DNA of 64,000 nt from assembly GCA_937890005.1 (NCBI GenBank), contig CALBZA010000070.1, positions 1 through 64,000 on the forward strand, read 5' to 3'. The translations under genes were made by a program, and so were the position numbers. This stretch comes from an uncultured Verrucomicrobia subdivision 3 bacterium. Lineage in GTDB: Bacteria; Verrucomicrobiota; Verrucomicrobiia; Limisphaerales; DASXHY01. The notes under the pieces were generated by a model, which saw nothing but the letters and a program-made list of their open reading frames with translations, had not been told where the DNA came from and ran no database searches. Numbering within the stretch: position 1 is the first letter of the stretch; each line of letters begins with the position of its first letter. Shown piece after piece: positions 18,157 to 26,261 of this stretch.

Positions 18157-18429
18157 TTAAGCCTTCCTGGCTGCAGCGTCCTTCTTCCAGGTGCGCTTCG
18201 CGGCTTTGACGATCAGGCCTTTCTTGATGGCGCTGGCGGCAACACGGACGTAACGGACTTCACCGCTCGGCAACACAGCCTTGACGCGCTGAAGGTTCGG
18301 CATGAAACGGCGTTTGGTGATCGCGGTGACGTGAGTACCGATACCACCGGACTTCTTGGATTTACCGGAGCGCCAGATGATGCTGCCCTTCACGGGGCGC
18401 TTGCCTGTCAGTTTACAAATTCGTGCCAT
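18157..18429 (-). CDS. rpmB: 50S ribosomal protein L28
   Basis: Ribosomal protein of the large subunit, 90 residues. It begins MARICKLTGKRPVKG with the usual glycine and lysine pattern, followed by KRRFMPNLQRVKAVLP and a basic C-terminus. It is monocistronic, with a strong terminator. The leader just upstream (18437-18460) has AGCTC/GAGCT complementarity next to the ribosome-binding region. Confidence 0.95.
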   Translation of the reverse strand: MARICKLTGKRPVKGSIIWRSGKSKKSGGIGTHVTAITKRRFMPNLQRVKAVLPSGEVRYVRVAASAIKKGLIVKAAKRTWKKDAAARKA

Positions 18430-18716
18430 AAAAGCTCTTTCTTAAAAAAGGAGCTGAGAACGTAACAGTGAATCTTTTCGTTGCAAGCTTTTATTCCGGC
18501 CAAAAAGGCGTTCGAACGGCGGAAATCTCACAGAAGGGAACGAACGGAACGAAGACGGGGTTTCAAAGAATCAGCCTTTTCTTTCCCGTAGCAGCGGTGT
18601 GTAACCAAAATTCGAATTGAAATTGATCCGGCGCGACCGCGGAGCGACGCTGCGACGGGTCGTCAAATTTCGTAAGTCGGCCCGTGATAGCCCGCTCTCA
18701 TTTCCCTGGGACAAAG
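18430..18716. other. Intergenic region upstream of rpmB
   Basis: This 287-base gap has no gene. Around 18528-18556 it contains an ACAGAAG-GGAACGA-ACGGAAC-GAAGACG stretch, another 7-base-periodic segment of the type seen elsewhere in the window. Otherwise nothing is recognised. Confidence 0.4.
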
Positions 18717-19268
18717 TTACTTTTTTGGCCCCCAGTGCTGGAGGAGCGGTCCGTTTGGACCATAAAGCGGATCGTTCTGAGGCATCGTCGCGCGGGCGAT
18801 GTTCTTGTCGGCAGCAGGCCGTTCATCCGGACGACCGTAATTCATGTCCCACTCCGCTCCGCCCGGATATCCGCCCACAACACCAAAGTCGCTGCTGGCG
18901 CCGAGATTCTTGTGCGCAACTCCGGCGGGAATAATGACGACATCGCCGACGGTGATCTTCTGTTTGATGCCGCGTTCGCCGCCGAACTGAATTGTGGCGG
19001 AACCTTTATAGACACCGAGCACTTCGTGGGTTGTGCTGTGGTAGTGATGGTAAGTGTAGATGCCGTTCCGCCAGGTGCCGCCCCATCCATTGGTTTCGAA
19101 AAGCTCCTCCAAAGCCGTGGCCGCATCACGTCCCTCAAAGTTGAGCGCCGCGAGATAAAAGAGCAGGGGAAGCGTGTTGTTCGGAATCGCGCCGTCGTCC
19201 TTGAGAACCGTCGCGACAATTTGCGCCTTGTTCAATAGATCGGTTGCCAGACCCATTTTTCCAGTCAT
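18717..19268 (-). CDS. Cupin-domain protein (YjlB-like)
   Basis: A single-domain cupin of 183 residues. The first cupin motif is visible as YHHYHSTTHEVLGVYKGSA (His and Glu metal ligands), the second as VIIPAGVAHKNLGAS. The ending GPLLQHWGPKK is typical of the YjlB-like group. The biochemical role is unknown; cupins of this type bind a divalent metal. M5 (MGLATDLL) could be the true start. It stands alone between rpmB and the FtsK-type ATPase gene. Confidence 0.85.
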   Translation of the reverse strand: MTGKMGLATDLLNKAQIVATVLKDDGAIPNNTLPLLFYLAALNFEGRDAATALEELFETNGWGGTWRNGIYTYHHYHSTTHEVLGVYKGSATIQFGGERGIKQKITVGDVVIIPAGVAHKNLGASSDFGVVGGYPGGAEWDMNYGRPDERPAADKNIARATMPQNDPLYGPNGPLLQHWGPKK

Positions 19269-19354
19269 GCCCTACTCTAAGGCCTTCCGGACAAAGTGCG
19301 TAATGGAATCGTGGTCGGTTTTACCCCCAGTCCACTATCGGGATTTCGAGCCGG

Positions 19355-22300
19355 TTACGAACTCGTTTCGCCGTTCTCCCGCTTCTTCAGCGTGCCGCGA
19401 ATTTCCTCGAGCCATGTTTCGTCTGGCAGCGCGTAGGGACGGAACGTTTCCGTGTAGCCTTCGCGATCGTTGTAGAACAACGCCCGATGCAAGCCGAGTG
19501 TGCTGGCATCCGGTTCGTCGATGAGGCTGGCCGAGTCGCTCGCACTCATCTGGAACAGCACGCGCATTTCGAATTCGCTCAACATCTTCCGGCCGAAGAA
19601 ACGGTTCACGTTGTTGTACGTGTCGCAGCTCACGATCAGATGGATGCCGCGCGACGGGCCTTCGTTGATGAGATTCTGCAAGATGGTCGCCGGTCGCGGC
19701 GCATCATCGGTGCTTGAGGAAAAGCTGAATTCGTCCTCCTGCCGCAGCTTCTTGAAATTCTGAAGCCCCTGAATCAGCACGAATATTTCGGGCGAATCCG
19801 GCGAAAGGTTTTCACCGCGCCGATTCAGTTCCTCGCCCAGTGCCGTCATTCCTTCGGACAACTCCGGGGGCTTGATCCAGGTGACCTCGTGTGAGACGAC
19901 GCGGCTTGCCCGCGTTAAAAAGTCGTGCTGGCCCGCGGCGGAATTGTCCATCACCACAAATTTTGCCGCACCCTTGGGCCTCTGAGCGCTCAATGCGATC
20001 AACGCAACGCCAAGCAAAATGCCGGAACGTTCCTCGCTCTGGCCGACGATGAGCAGATTGTTTCCGCTCTGACGCTGGAACACGGCTTCGGTCGGTCCCT
20101 TGATCGAATTCGGTGCACCGAGCCATGCGCGAAGTTTTGCAGGCGTCTGTGTCGGAACAATCGCCAGAGCATCGGACAACGGAAGATTGTCGCGAACATC
20201 GGCCGGTGCGTTGCCTTCGAAAACAAACGGTCCCGGGTAACGCCGGCCGCTCGCATCGGCGCGTTCCCGAATTTGTTGAAGGCGTCGATCGCGTTCCTCC
20301 TCCGGCAGCCAAACGGCCTGAAACGGACTGTTGCCTTCGATGGCTCCAGCCGAATCGTTGTAAATGCCTTCTCCCGGACGCGACAGTAAACGCGGCGCGG
20401 GATTGTCCTGATCCATGATCAGATACGCATCCGCCTCGTTGCATTGCAGTGCGATGCGGATGACCATCTGCCCGATGGTTGCCCGCGCGAGTGTGTAGGC
20501 GCCGCCAAGTGTCTGGGAACCGAGGATCACATGAATGCCGAACGCGCGGCCCTGTCGGACAATGCGGTCGAGCAACACCGCGGCGCCCTGCGACACGCGG
20601 TCCTCTTCAGTGAAGAATTCCTGGAACTCATCAATCATCAGCAGCGACCGCGGCATCGGTTCCTTCCCGCCTGCGCGGCGGTAACCGGCCAGATCCTGCA
20701 CGCCGAGTTCGCGGAACAGATCGCCGCGCCGGCGCAGTTCGTCGTCCACACGTTGCAGCACGCTGAGGCCAAACTGACGGTCGCTTTCGATTGCCACCAC
20801 TTTCGCATGCGGCAACTGGCGCGACGCGTAGCCCTTGAACTCGACGCCCTTCTTGAAATCGACCAGGTAGAACTCCACTTCGTCCGGACTGCACCAGAGC
20901 GAGAGGTTCGTAATGATGACGTGGAAAAGCGTCGATTTGCCTGAACCTGTTTTGCCGGCGATGAGCGCGTGCTGACGCGTGCCGCGGCCAATCTCCAGAT
21001 ATTGAAGCTTGGTCGCGCCAGATCGCCCGATCGGCACACGCAATTCCTCGGCCGTCTGTTCCGTCCAGAGCTCGCCTTCAGCCGGCGCAATCTGGGCGAA
21101 GGGAACTTCAACCCGCGTCGAATTGCGGCTGGCTTCACCGAGTTGATGAAGAAATTCCGTGGCAGCGTCGTCGGGCGGCGCTGGATCGAGCTGAAGTTTT
21201 GTTCCCGGCAACCGGCCTTCCGCCAGAGCGAATCCCCGATCCGTTGCAACCAGCGCCAGCGCGTTCCTTCTCAATTCCTCCGGAATGAATCCTTGCGGCA
21301 AGCCCTGTCGCTGATCCCAGTGAATCAAGGTGTAAACACCACAGCGTGCGCCGTTGCTAGCGATGTTGATCAATCGACGCAGCGCGGTGTCGGAGAAGTT
21401 CACCGGGAAATCGGCGATCACGAGGAAATGATATTTTTCCGCAATCGTTCCGGCCTGCGCATTGTATTCGACGATCGTCGCGTATTCGTTGCGCAGATAC
21501 ATCTGGATCACTTTCTCCATGTGCTCGGTCAATTCGCCGAGCCTCTGTTCGAGCTGCGCGGATTGCGTCCAGATGCGGCTGTTGATCTGGCCTTCCTCGT
21601 AATCGGCAAGATGCATCAGGCCGGCGAAGTTCTGTCCGAGTCCGACGGGATCGAAGATCGTCAGGCTCAGTTTGCCGGGAGGCGTTGAGGAAAGCAGACG
21701 GAACAGAATGCTGTTGATGGCGGCGATGGCGGTGCCGGAGCTGGCGCTGTTGGTTTCGATCAGAATGGAACCTTCCGTCGGATAGGTCAGGAGCAGTGGA
21801 GCGGAAAGTGTGGCCGCCGGAAAAGTCAGTTGCGGATCCTGCAAGGCGACGCCGGCGAGTTCGGCGAAGTTGATGTCGAGCCGGGCGAAGCGCGCGGCGT
21901 TGACGAACTGCTGCGGTGGATTCCAGTTGCGCCACGAATCCGGCTGCCAGTCGGGAAAGAGTTTGGAGGCTTCAGCTGACGCGGTTTGAAGCTGCTGGAA
22001 GATTGGATTCACCACACGCTTCCAGTCGGCGGCGAGTTCCTTGAGCTTGTCGTCGCGAAGATCGGCGAGTGCGGCGAGACGTTTCTGATGTTCTGAATTC
22101 AGCCGGTCCCGTTCGCTCTCGGTTTCCTCCTTCAGACGGGCGAGCATTTGCGGCTGCGTTTCGGCGAGGCGCTTGAGCCGTGCCTGATGCTGCTCTTCAT
22201 TGCGACGCATGACGCGTTGTGCCTGTTCATCGAGCTTGCGTGGACGTTGATCGAGCAGAGCGAGCGAAGTTTTAATGGCGTGCTTCCATTCCTGTCCGAG

Positions 22301-23248
22301 ATTCTCACGGGCGCTTTCGAACTCAGCCTGGATTCGAGCGAGTTCCTGCTGATGCTGCGCATTGGCCTGGTCGAACGCCGCGTTTTCCAAAGCCTGGCAT
22401 TTCGCCAGTTTATCGGCGAAGCGCTCGGCAGCGGGCTTCGCCTGGGATGCCCCGATGATCCGTCCCAGAATCAACAACACTGCCAGACCGATCGTGCCCA
22501 TTCCGATCTCCCGCCATGGAACGGTGGAGGGCAGCTGGTTCGCAACCGGGCTGAGGAGGACGGCGCCGGCGATCAGGATCGGCACCGAAAGCAACAGCGG
22601 GAAGAATCGAAACACTTTTGGAAGAAATCGTCCGCCGAACTGTTCCAGTTCAGTGCGCGTTTCCGCTTCAAGGTCGGCGAGCTTCTTCAACGTCTGTTCG
22701 GCATCTGCGCCGGGAGCGATCTGTGCCGAACGTTCCTGCGAGAGCAGCCGGGTCAACGCGCCGAAACCGCTGAAAGCGAAGCGCACTTTGACGCCAAGTT
22801 CGGCAATCGATTGCTGACGTTCTGCGATCCGGGAATTGAGTGCAGCGAGTGTGGTCTGGGCCTCGGTCGTTTGCGCCTCGCGCCGTTTCTCGGCGTTCAA
22901 CGTGCCTTCCTGCACCTTGTATTTGCGCCGTCCTTCCTGCTCGTGAATCGCGTCCATTGCGCGGCGACGGCTTTCCATGTGGCCGCGGCTGATTCGCGCC
23001 CTGCGTGCCTGATAGGCCGATTCCAGGCGCGCTTCACGTTCCTTGAAATCCGATTCTGCGGTGGTCAGCAGGTTCGCCCGTTTGGATTCCAGTTCCTCCG
23101 CAGCGGCCTTGTGCGATTTGACCTCTGCGGCAGTTCGCGTGCGGAACTCGGCTGAGATTCTTTCCTCCCGGGCGGCAAAGTCCTGCGCTGCGGTCCGCAA
23201 TTGAACCAGCAGTGCGACCGTCTCTCGTGTTCCCAATAGGCTACTCAC
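19355..23248 (-). CDS. FtsK/SpoIIIE ATPase of EssC/EccC type, 1297 aa
   Basis: A membrane-bound ATPase resembling the motor of type VII (ESX) secretion. Residues 1-200 form a long charged coiled coil. Two membrane segments follow at about 212-235 and 246-266, then another coiled coil to about 430 and a linker. The first FtsK/SpoIIIE domain has an intact Walker A (GKTGSGKS at about 765-772) and Walker B (LLMIDEFQEFF near 870). The second domain (near 1065-1220) has a degenerate P-loop (IVGQSEERSG). It is the last gene of the minus-strand operon and overlaps the preceding gene by eight bases. The N-terminal coiled coil replaces the FHA domains of Firmicutes EssC. A DNA-translocase role is less likely because a WXG100-like protein is encoded in the same operon. 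Confidence 0.85.
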   Translation of the reverse strand: MSSLLGTRETVALLVQLRTAAQDFAAREERISAEFRTRTAAEVKSHKAAAEELESKRANLLTTAESDFKEREARLESAYQARRARISRGHMESRRRAMDAIHEQEGRRKYKVQEGTLNAEKRREAQTTEAQTTLAALNSRIAERQQSIAELGVKVRFAFSGFGALTRLLSQERSAQIAPGADAEQTLKKLADLEAETRTELEQFGGRFLPKVFRFFPLLLSVPILIAGAVLLSPVANQLPSTVPWREIGMGTIGLAVLLILGRIIGASQAKPAAERFADKLAKCQALENAAFDQANAQHQQELARIQAEFESARENLGQEWKHAIKTSLALLDQRPRKLDEQAQRVMRRNEEQHQARLKRLAETQPQMLARLKEETESERDRLNSEHQKRLAALADLRDDKLKELAADWKRVVNPIFQQLQTASAEASKLFPDWQPDSWRNWNPPQQFVNAARFARLDINFAELAGVALQDPQLTFPAATLSAPLLLTYPTEGSILIETNSASSGTAIAAINSILFRLLSSTPPGKLSLTIFDPVGLGQNFAGLMHLADYEEGQINSRIWTQSAQLEQRLGELTEHMEKVIQMYLRNEYATIVEYNAQAGTIAEKYHFLVIADFPVNFSDTALRRLINIASNGARCGVYTLIHWDQRQGLPQGFIPEELRRNALALVATDRGFALAEGRLPGTKLQLDPAPPDDAATEFLHQLGEASRNSTRVEVPFAQIAPAEGELWTEQTAEELRVPIGRSGATKLQYLEIGRGTRQHALIAGKTGSGKSTLFHVIITNLSLWCSPDEVEFYLVDFKKGVEFKGYASRQLPHAKVVAIESDRQFGLSVLQRVDDELRRRGDLFRELGVQDLAGYRRAGGKEPMPRSLLMIDEFQEFFTEEDRVSQGAAVLLDRIVRQGRAFGIHVILGSQTLGGAYTLARATIGQMVIRIALQCNEADAYLIMDQDNPAPRLLSRPGEGIYNDSAGAIEGNSPFQAVWLPEEERDRRLQQIRERADASGRRYPGPFVFEGNAPADVRDNLPLSDALAIVPTQTPAKLRAWLGAPNSIKGPTEAVFQRQSGNNLLIVGQSEERSGILLGVALIALSAQRPKGAAKFVVMDNSAAGQHDFLTRASRVVSHEVTWIKPPELSEGMTALGEELNRRGENLSPDSPEIFVLIQGLQNFKKLRQEDEFSFSSSTDDAPRPATILQNLINEGPSRGIHLIVSCDTYNNVNRFFGRKMLSEFEMRVLFQMSASDSASLIDEPDASTLGLHRALFYNDREGYTETFRPYALPDETWLEEIRGTLKKRENGETSS

Positions 23249-23453
23249 AATCTTTTTTAATTCGTGCTAACAGTTCGTCGAGCTTCTCCATGACTGTGAT
23301 GGTGCGGTCCACTCCATGGAACAGCTCGGATAAAAATTCCTTCTCAAACTCCTCGGCTTTCGCGTCGCGCCACGCTTTCCGGGTCTCATCCCACTGCAAC
23401 CAGATGTCCTTGGTGGTGCCGGCGAGCCGGCTCTTGGCTCCTGCGAGGCTCAT
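23241..23453 (-). CDS. Small helical WXG-like protein, 70 aa
   Basis: A 70-residue, wholly helical protein with several tryptophans in WLQWDETRKAWRDAKAEEF followed by a long amphipathic helix. The W-D-A-F spacing resembles the turn and second helix of WXG100-type helical hairpins, though no canonical WXG is present. It overlaps both the upstream helical gene (ATGA) and the downstream ATPase gene, so all are translated together. It may be a secretion substrate or a chaperone. Confidence 0.75.
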   Translation of the reverse strand: MSLAGAKSRLAGTTKDIWLQWDETRKAWRDAKAEEFEKEFLSELFHGVDRTITVMEKLDELLARIKKDCE

Positions 23454-24016
23454 GATGGTTCCTCCGGTTTTGGTGTGGAAGCCGATGCGTCCCCGGCTCC
23501 GGTGGATTCCGTCGGCTGCGCTGGAGCGCGTGAGCCGGAACGCGGGGAAACTTCCGAATACGCTTCGAGACTGCGGACGAGCATTTCGAGATGCGCGAGC
23601 GCGCGCGGGACGTCGTGATTGAGCGTGTGCTGAAGCGGATTGGTCTGTTTGATCAACGGATCAGCCCGTTGTTCCAGCTCGCGTTCCCATTTCTTCAACA
23701 ACGTGAGCTTCTCCTCGGCTTCACGAATGGCTTCGCGGGCTTTGCGGACAGCCATCTGTTGCGCGGCGGTGGCGTCCTGAAGCTTGGAAAGTTGGGCCGT
23801 TGAAAGCTCGTTCAGCGCGGCATCGAGCTTCTTCCGTCGCTGATGCAATTGTTCCATCCAGTAGCGCTTTTGATCCACCTGAAGCCACTGTCGGGTGCGC
23901 TGCACTTCGACCGAAATTTCTTCAACCGCCGTTCGTGCCTTGGTGGCATAGACAGCCAGCCGCGAGCGGAAGGCATCGATCGCTTCAACGGATGTGACCT
24001 GGGCTTTGTCGGCCAT
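23450..24016 (-). CDS. Coiled-coil protein of the type VII-like operon, 188 aa
   Basis: A hydrophilic protein predicted to be mostly helical coiled coil (residues about 8-150) with a disordered Pro/Ser/Thr-rich tail. The N-terminal part (AIDAFRSRLAVYATKARTAV and the later WLQVDQKRYWMEQ) could form a long helical hairpin like LXG or WXG proteins. No signal peptide or enzymatic motif is present. It lies two bases after the WXG100-like gene and overlaps the 70-residue gene, so co-expression with the ATPase is expected. Substrate, scaffold or chaperone roles are all possible. Confidence 0.75.
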   Translation of the reverse strand: MADKAQVTSVEAIDAFRSRLAVYATKARTAVEEISVEVQRTRQWLQVDQKRYWMEQLHQRRKKLDAALNELSTAQLSKLQDATAAQQMAVRKAREAIREAEEKLTLLKKWERELEQRADPLIKQTNPLQHTLNHDVPRALAHLEMLVRSLEAYSEVSPRSGSRAPAQPTESTGAGDASASTPKPEEPS

Positions 24017-24018
24017 GC

Positions 24019-24291
24019 CTAGCGTTGATTCAGATATTCTTCGATGCGCTGGGCCTTGCGCAAAAGGTAGGGAGTATGCTGCTTGGAAAGCTCGACGAAC
24101 TTCTTCAGCGCCTTCATCGTCTGGCGAAATTCTTCCGAAAACTTCTCGTGTTCCTGGTCCTGCCAGGTGTCTCCGAGCGCGGTGAATCGCGCCTGAAGCA
24201 GCGTCAGCCTGTTTTCAAGGTCGGTGTTGAACCGTTGAAGGTCTTCGGCGAACCGCCGGACCTTTTCGGGATCCATCATTGCCTGGGCCAT
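24019..24291 (-). CDS. WXG100-family-like protein, 90 aa
   Basis: A 90-residue helical-hairpin protein, the right size for ESAT-6/WXG100 substrates of type VII secretion. Two long amphipathic helices (about 8-38 and 46-85) flank the turn LGDTWQDQEHEKF, where W43-Q44-D45 takes the place of W-x-G and is followed by the usual acidic-F pattern. The C-terminus is QRIEEYLNQR. It is the first gene of a four-gene operon ending in an EssC/EccC-type ATPase, which supports the assignment. No YukD, EssA/EssB, EccB/EccD or mycosin gene is nearby. Confidence 0.8.
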   Translation of the reverse strand: MAQAMMDPEKVRRFAEDLQRFNTDLENRLTLLQARFTALGDTWQDQEHEKFSEEFRQTMKALKKFVELSKQHTPYLLRKAQRIEEYLNQR

Positions 24292-24400
24292 GCGTTTCCT
24301 TTCGCTCTGGCAACGTTCCGCTGCGGGCGGCCATTGCAGTCTCGCGTCAACTTAGCTTCGAGGATGTCCAATGGCCAGCAATAGAATCGAAACGGGGAAG

Positions 24401-24486
24401 GCGTGAAGACATGAAGGCGTAATACGTGAGGGGTGAGGCGTGAGAGGCGTGTGTAACTCAAAACTCAAAACTTAAAACTGAAAAAT
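24401..24486. repeat. Heptad arrays GCGTGAR then AACTCAA
   Basis: Positions 24401-24453 carry about seven units of a GCGTGAR-type 7-base word, passing at about 24455 into AACTCAA/AACTTAA/AACTGAA units. The first array is the inverted form of the TCACGCM array at 24854-24883 on the other side of the monooxygenase gene. Confidence 0.8.
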
Positions 24487-24540
24487 TGAATTGAGCGCTG
24501 GAAAACAAAGGAAGAGATTCGCGGGCAACGAAAGGAATGT

Positions 24541-24846
24541 ATGCTCGTCGTTCATGTCCATGTTCACGTGAAACCTGAATTCGTGGAGGCCTTCAAGGCC
24601 GCCAGTCTTGCCAATGCAATGGAAAGCATCAGGGAACCGGGAATCGCGCGGTTCGATGTCATCCAGCAGCAGGACGACCCCACCCGTTTCGTGTTGATCG
24701 AAGTCTATCGATCCGTCGAAGCGACAGCAGCCCACAAAGCAACCCGGCATTACGAAACCTGGCGTGACGCCGTCGCTCCGATGATGGCCGAACCACGCAC
24801 CAGCGTTAAATTCACGCCGATATTCAACACCGACGAAAATCGCTGA
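24541..24846 (+). CDS. Antibiotic-biosynthesis-monooxygenase (LsrG/YgiN-like) protein
   Basis: A 101-residue dimeric alpha/beta-barrel protein of the ABM superfamily. It opens with the beta strand MLVVHVHVHVKPEFVEAF and contains the family features EPGIARFDVIQQQDDPTRFV and the YETWRD helix with a central His (HKATRHYETW). Relatives include quinol monooxygenase YgiN and the autoinducer-2 isomerase LsrG; the substrate is not assignable. It lies 42 bases upstream of the iron-ADH-family gene, with a heptad array between, and is bracketed by inverted heptad arrays. Confidence 0.85.
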   Translation: MLVVHVHVHVKPEFVEAFKAASLANAMESIREPGIARFDVIQQQDDPTRFVLIEVYRSVEATAAHKATRHYETWRDAVAPMMAEPRTSVKFTPIFNTDENR

Positions 24847-24853
24847 TCACCCA

Positions 24854-24883
24854 ATCACGCATCACGCCTTCACGCATCACGCC
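24854..24883. repeat. Heptad array TCACGCM
   Basis: Four units of ATCACGC/TTCACGC occupy the short gap between the monooxygenase stop and the ADH start. They are inverted relative to the GCGTGAR units at 24401-24453. Confidence 0.8.
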
Positions 24884-24888
24884 TCCCC

Positions 24889-26043
24889 ATGCGCTTCGAA
24901 TTTGCCACCGCCACAAGGATCTTGTTCGGACCCGGAACCGTTCGCGACGTCGGCCCACTTGCCAGGGAGTTTGGAAAGAACGCTTTGGTTGTCACCGGCC
25001 AAAACGTTGAACGAGCGCAACCATTGCTGGCGGTGCTGAGTGCAAATGGTATTGCTGCAACCACGTTCCCCGTGGCAGGCGAACCGCAGCTGACCACGGT
25101 TCAGAAGGGAACCGCAACGGCGCGATCGGAGCGATGCGACATGGTCATCGGTTTCGGTGGCGGCAGCGCGCTCGATGCCGCCAAGGCGATCGCCGGTTTG
25201 ATCACAAACGCGGGCGACCTGCTGGACTATCTCGAAGTGATTGGGAAGGGGAAGGCGTTGGAGAATCCGGGTGTGCCATTCATCGCGATTCCGACAACGG
25301 CTGGAACTGGAACTGAAGTGACGCGCAACGCGGTTCTCGCCTCTCCAGAACATCGTTTCAAGGTCAGTCTGCGCAGTCCGCTGCTGCTGGCGAAGCTGGC
25401 GGTGATCGATCCTGAACTGACCTACAATCTGCCGCCTGGCATCACCGCCACCACCGGACTCGATGCGCTCACGCAGTTGATCGAGCCGTTCGTTTGTTCG
25501 CGAACGAATCCGATGATGGATGCTCTTTGCGTGGAAGGAATGCAGCGCGCCGCCCGGTCGTTGCGGCGTGCGGTTGAGACAGGGCGCGACACGGCAGCTC
25601 GCGGAGACATGGCGGTTGCAAGTCTGTTCGGCGGCCTGGCGCTCGCGAATGCAGGGCTGGGCGCCGTGCACGGATTTGCAGCACCAATCGGTGGAATGTT
25701 TCCGGCGCCGCACGGTGCGGTTTGCGCCGCATTGCTGCCGCATGTGATGGCCGCGAATCTTAAAGCGCTGAGAGAACGTGGTTCGACAAATCCGGCATTG
25801 AATCGTTACGAAACTGTCGCGCGTATCGTAACGAACAATCCGGCCGCAAGCGCGGACGCTGGTGTCGAATGGGTTCGAAATCTTGTGGCGGACTTGAACG
25901 TGCCCGGCCTTGCCGCCTACGGAATTCGAAAGGAACACGTGTCCGAGTTGACCGAAAAAGCGCAAGCCGCAAGCAGCATGAAAGCGAATCCACTTCCGCT
26001 CACAAATGAAGAGCTGGCCCAAATCTGCGAAGCCGCCCTATAA
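24889..26043 (+). CDS. Iron-containing alcohol dehydrogenase family protein
   Basis: A 384-residue group III (iron-type) alcohol dehydrogenase. The NAD-binding GGGSALDAAKAIA and the family signature region TTAGTGTEVT are intact. Compared with FucO-type enzymes, metal ligands D192, H261 and H275 are present, but the usual histidine in DALTH is Q196 (DALTQLIEPF) and the histidine four residues after H261 is A265. Metal binding or chemistry may therefore differ; a DALTQ subfamily exists as far as I recall, so this need not mean inactivity. The substrate is unknown. It is probably co-transcribed with the preceding monooxygenase-like gene. Confidence 0.88.
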   Translation: MRFEFATATRILFGPGTVRDVGPLAREFGKNALVVTGQNVERAQPLLAVLSANGIAATTFPVAGEPQLTTVQKGTATARSERCDMVIGFGGGSALDAAKAIAGLITNAGDLLDYLEVIGKGKALENPGVPFIAIPTTAGTGTEVTRNAVLASPEHRFKVSLRSPLLLAKLAVIDPELTYNLPPGITATTGLDALTQLIEPFVCSRTNPMMDALCVEGMQRAARSLRRAVETGRDTAARGDMAVASLFGGLALANAGLGAVHGFAAPIGGMFPAPHGAVCAALLPHVMAANLKALRERGSTNPALNRYETVARIVTNNPAASADAGVEWVRNLVADLNVPGLAAYGIRKEHVSELTEKAQAASSMKANPLPLTNEELAQICEAAL

Positions 26044-26047
26044 CGAA

Positions 26048-26140
26048 GTCCCATAGTCCATAGTCCATAGTCCCATAGTCCATAGTCCATAGTCCCATAG
26101 TCCCATAGTCCCATAGTCCTATCGTCCCATAGTCCCCCAT
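26048..26140. repeat. CATAGTC tandem array
   Basis: Ten exact copies of CATAGTC are spaced at 7 or 8 bases (CATAGTCC with an extra C in some units) in the gap between the ADH gene and the nucleotidyltransferase gene. The word is the reverse complement of that at 7561-7612. The rest of the gap to 26261 shows nothing further. Confidence 0.92.
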
Positions 26141-26261
26141 CCAGTAACTCACCCCATGGATCGCCCAACGTTCTTCCTGTTCCTATCTGTTGACGCTCCG
26201 GGGTGGTCCCGGCAATGTGTCGCGAAATCACGAAGGACTGAACACGCGGAAATTTTATCAG

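Noticed and set aside
24889..26043. Iron-ADH gene as the missing lactaldehyde reductase of the BMC pathway
   Set aside because: It is 28 kb from the BMC locus, has no encapsulation peptide and lacks two histidines characteristic of FucO.
26044..26150. CRISPR array
   Set aside because: Units are 7-8 bases without unique spacers, and no cas genes are nearby; it is a simple tandem repeat.
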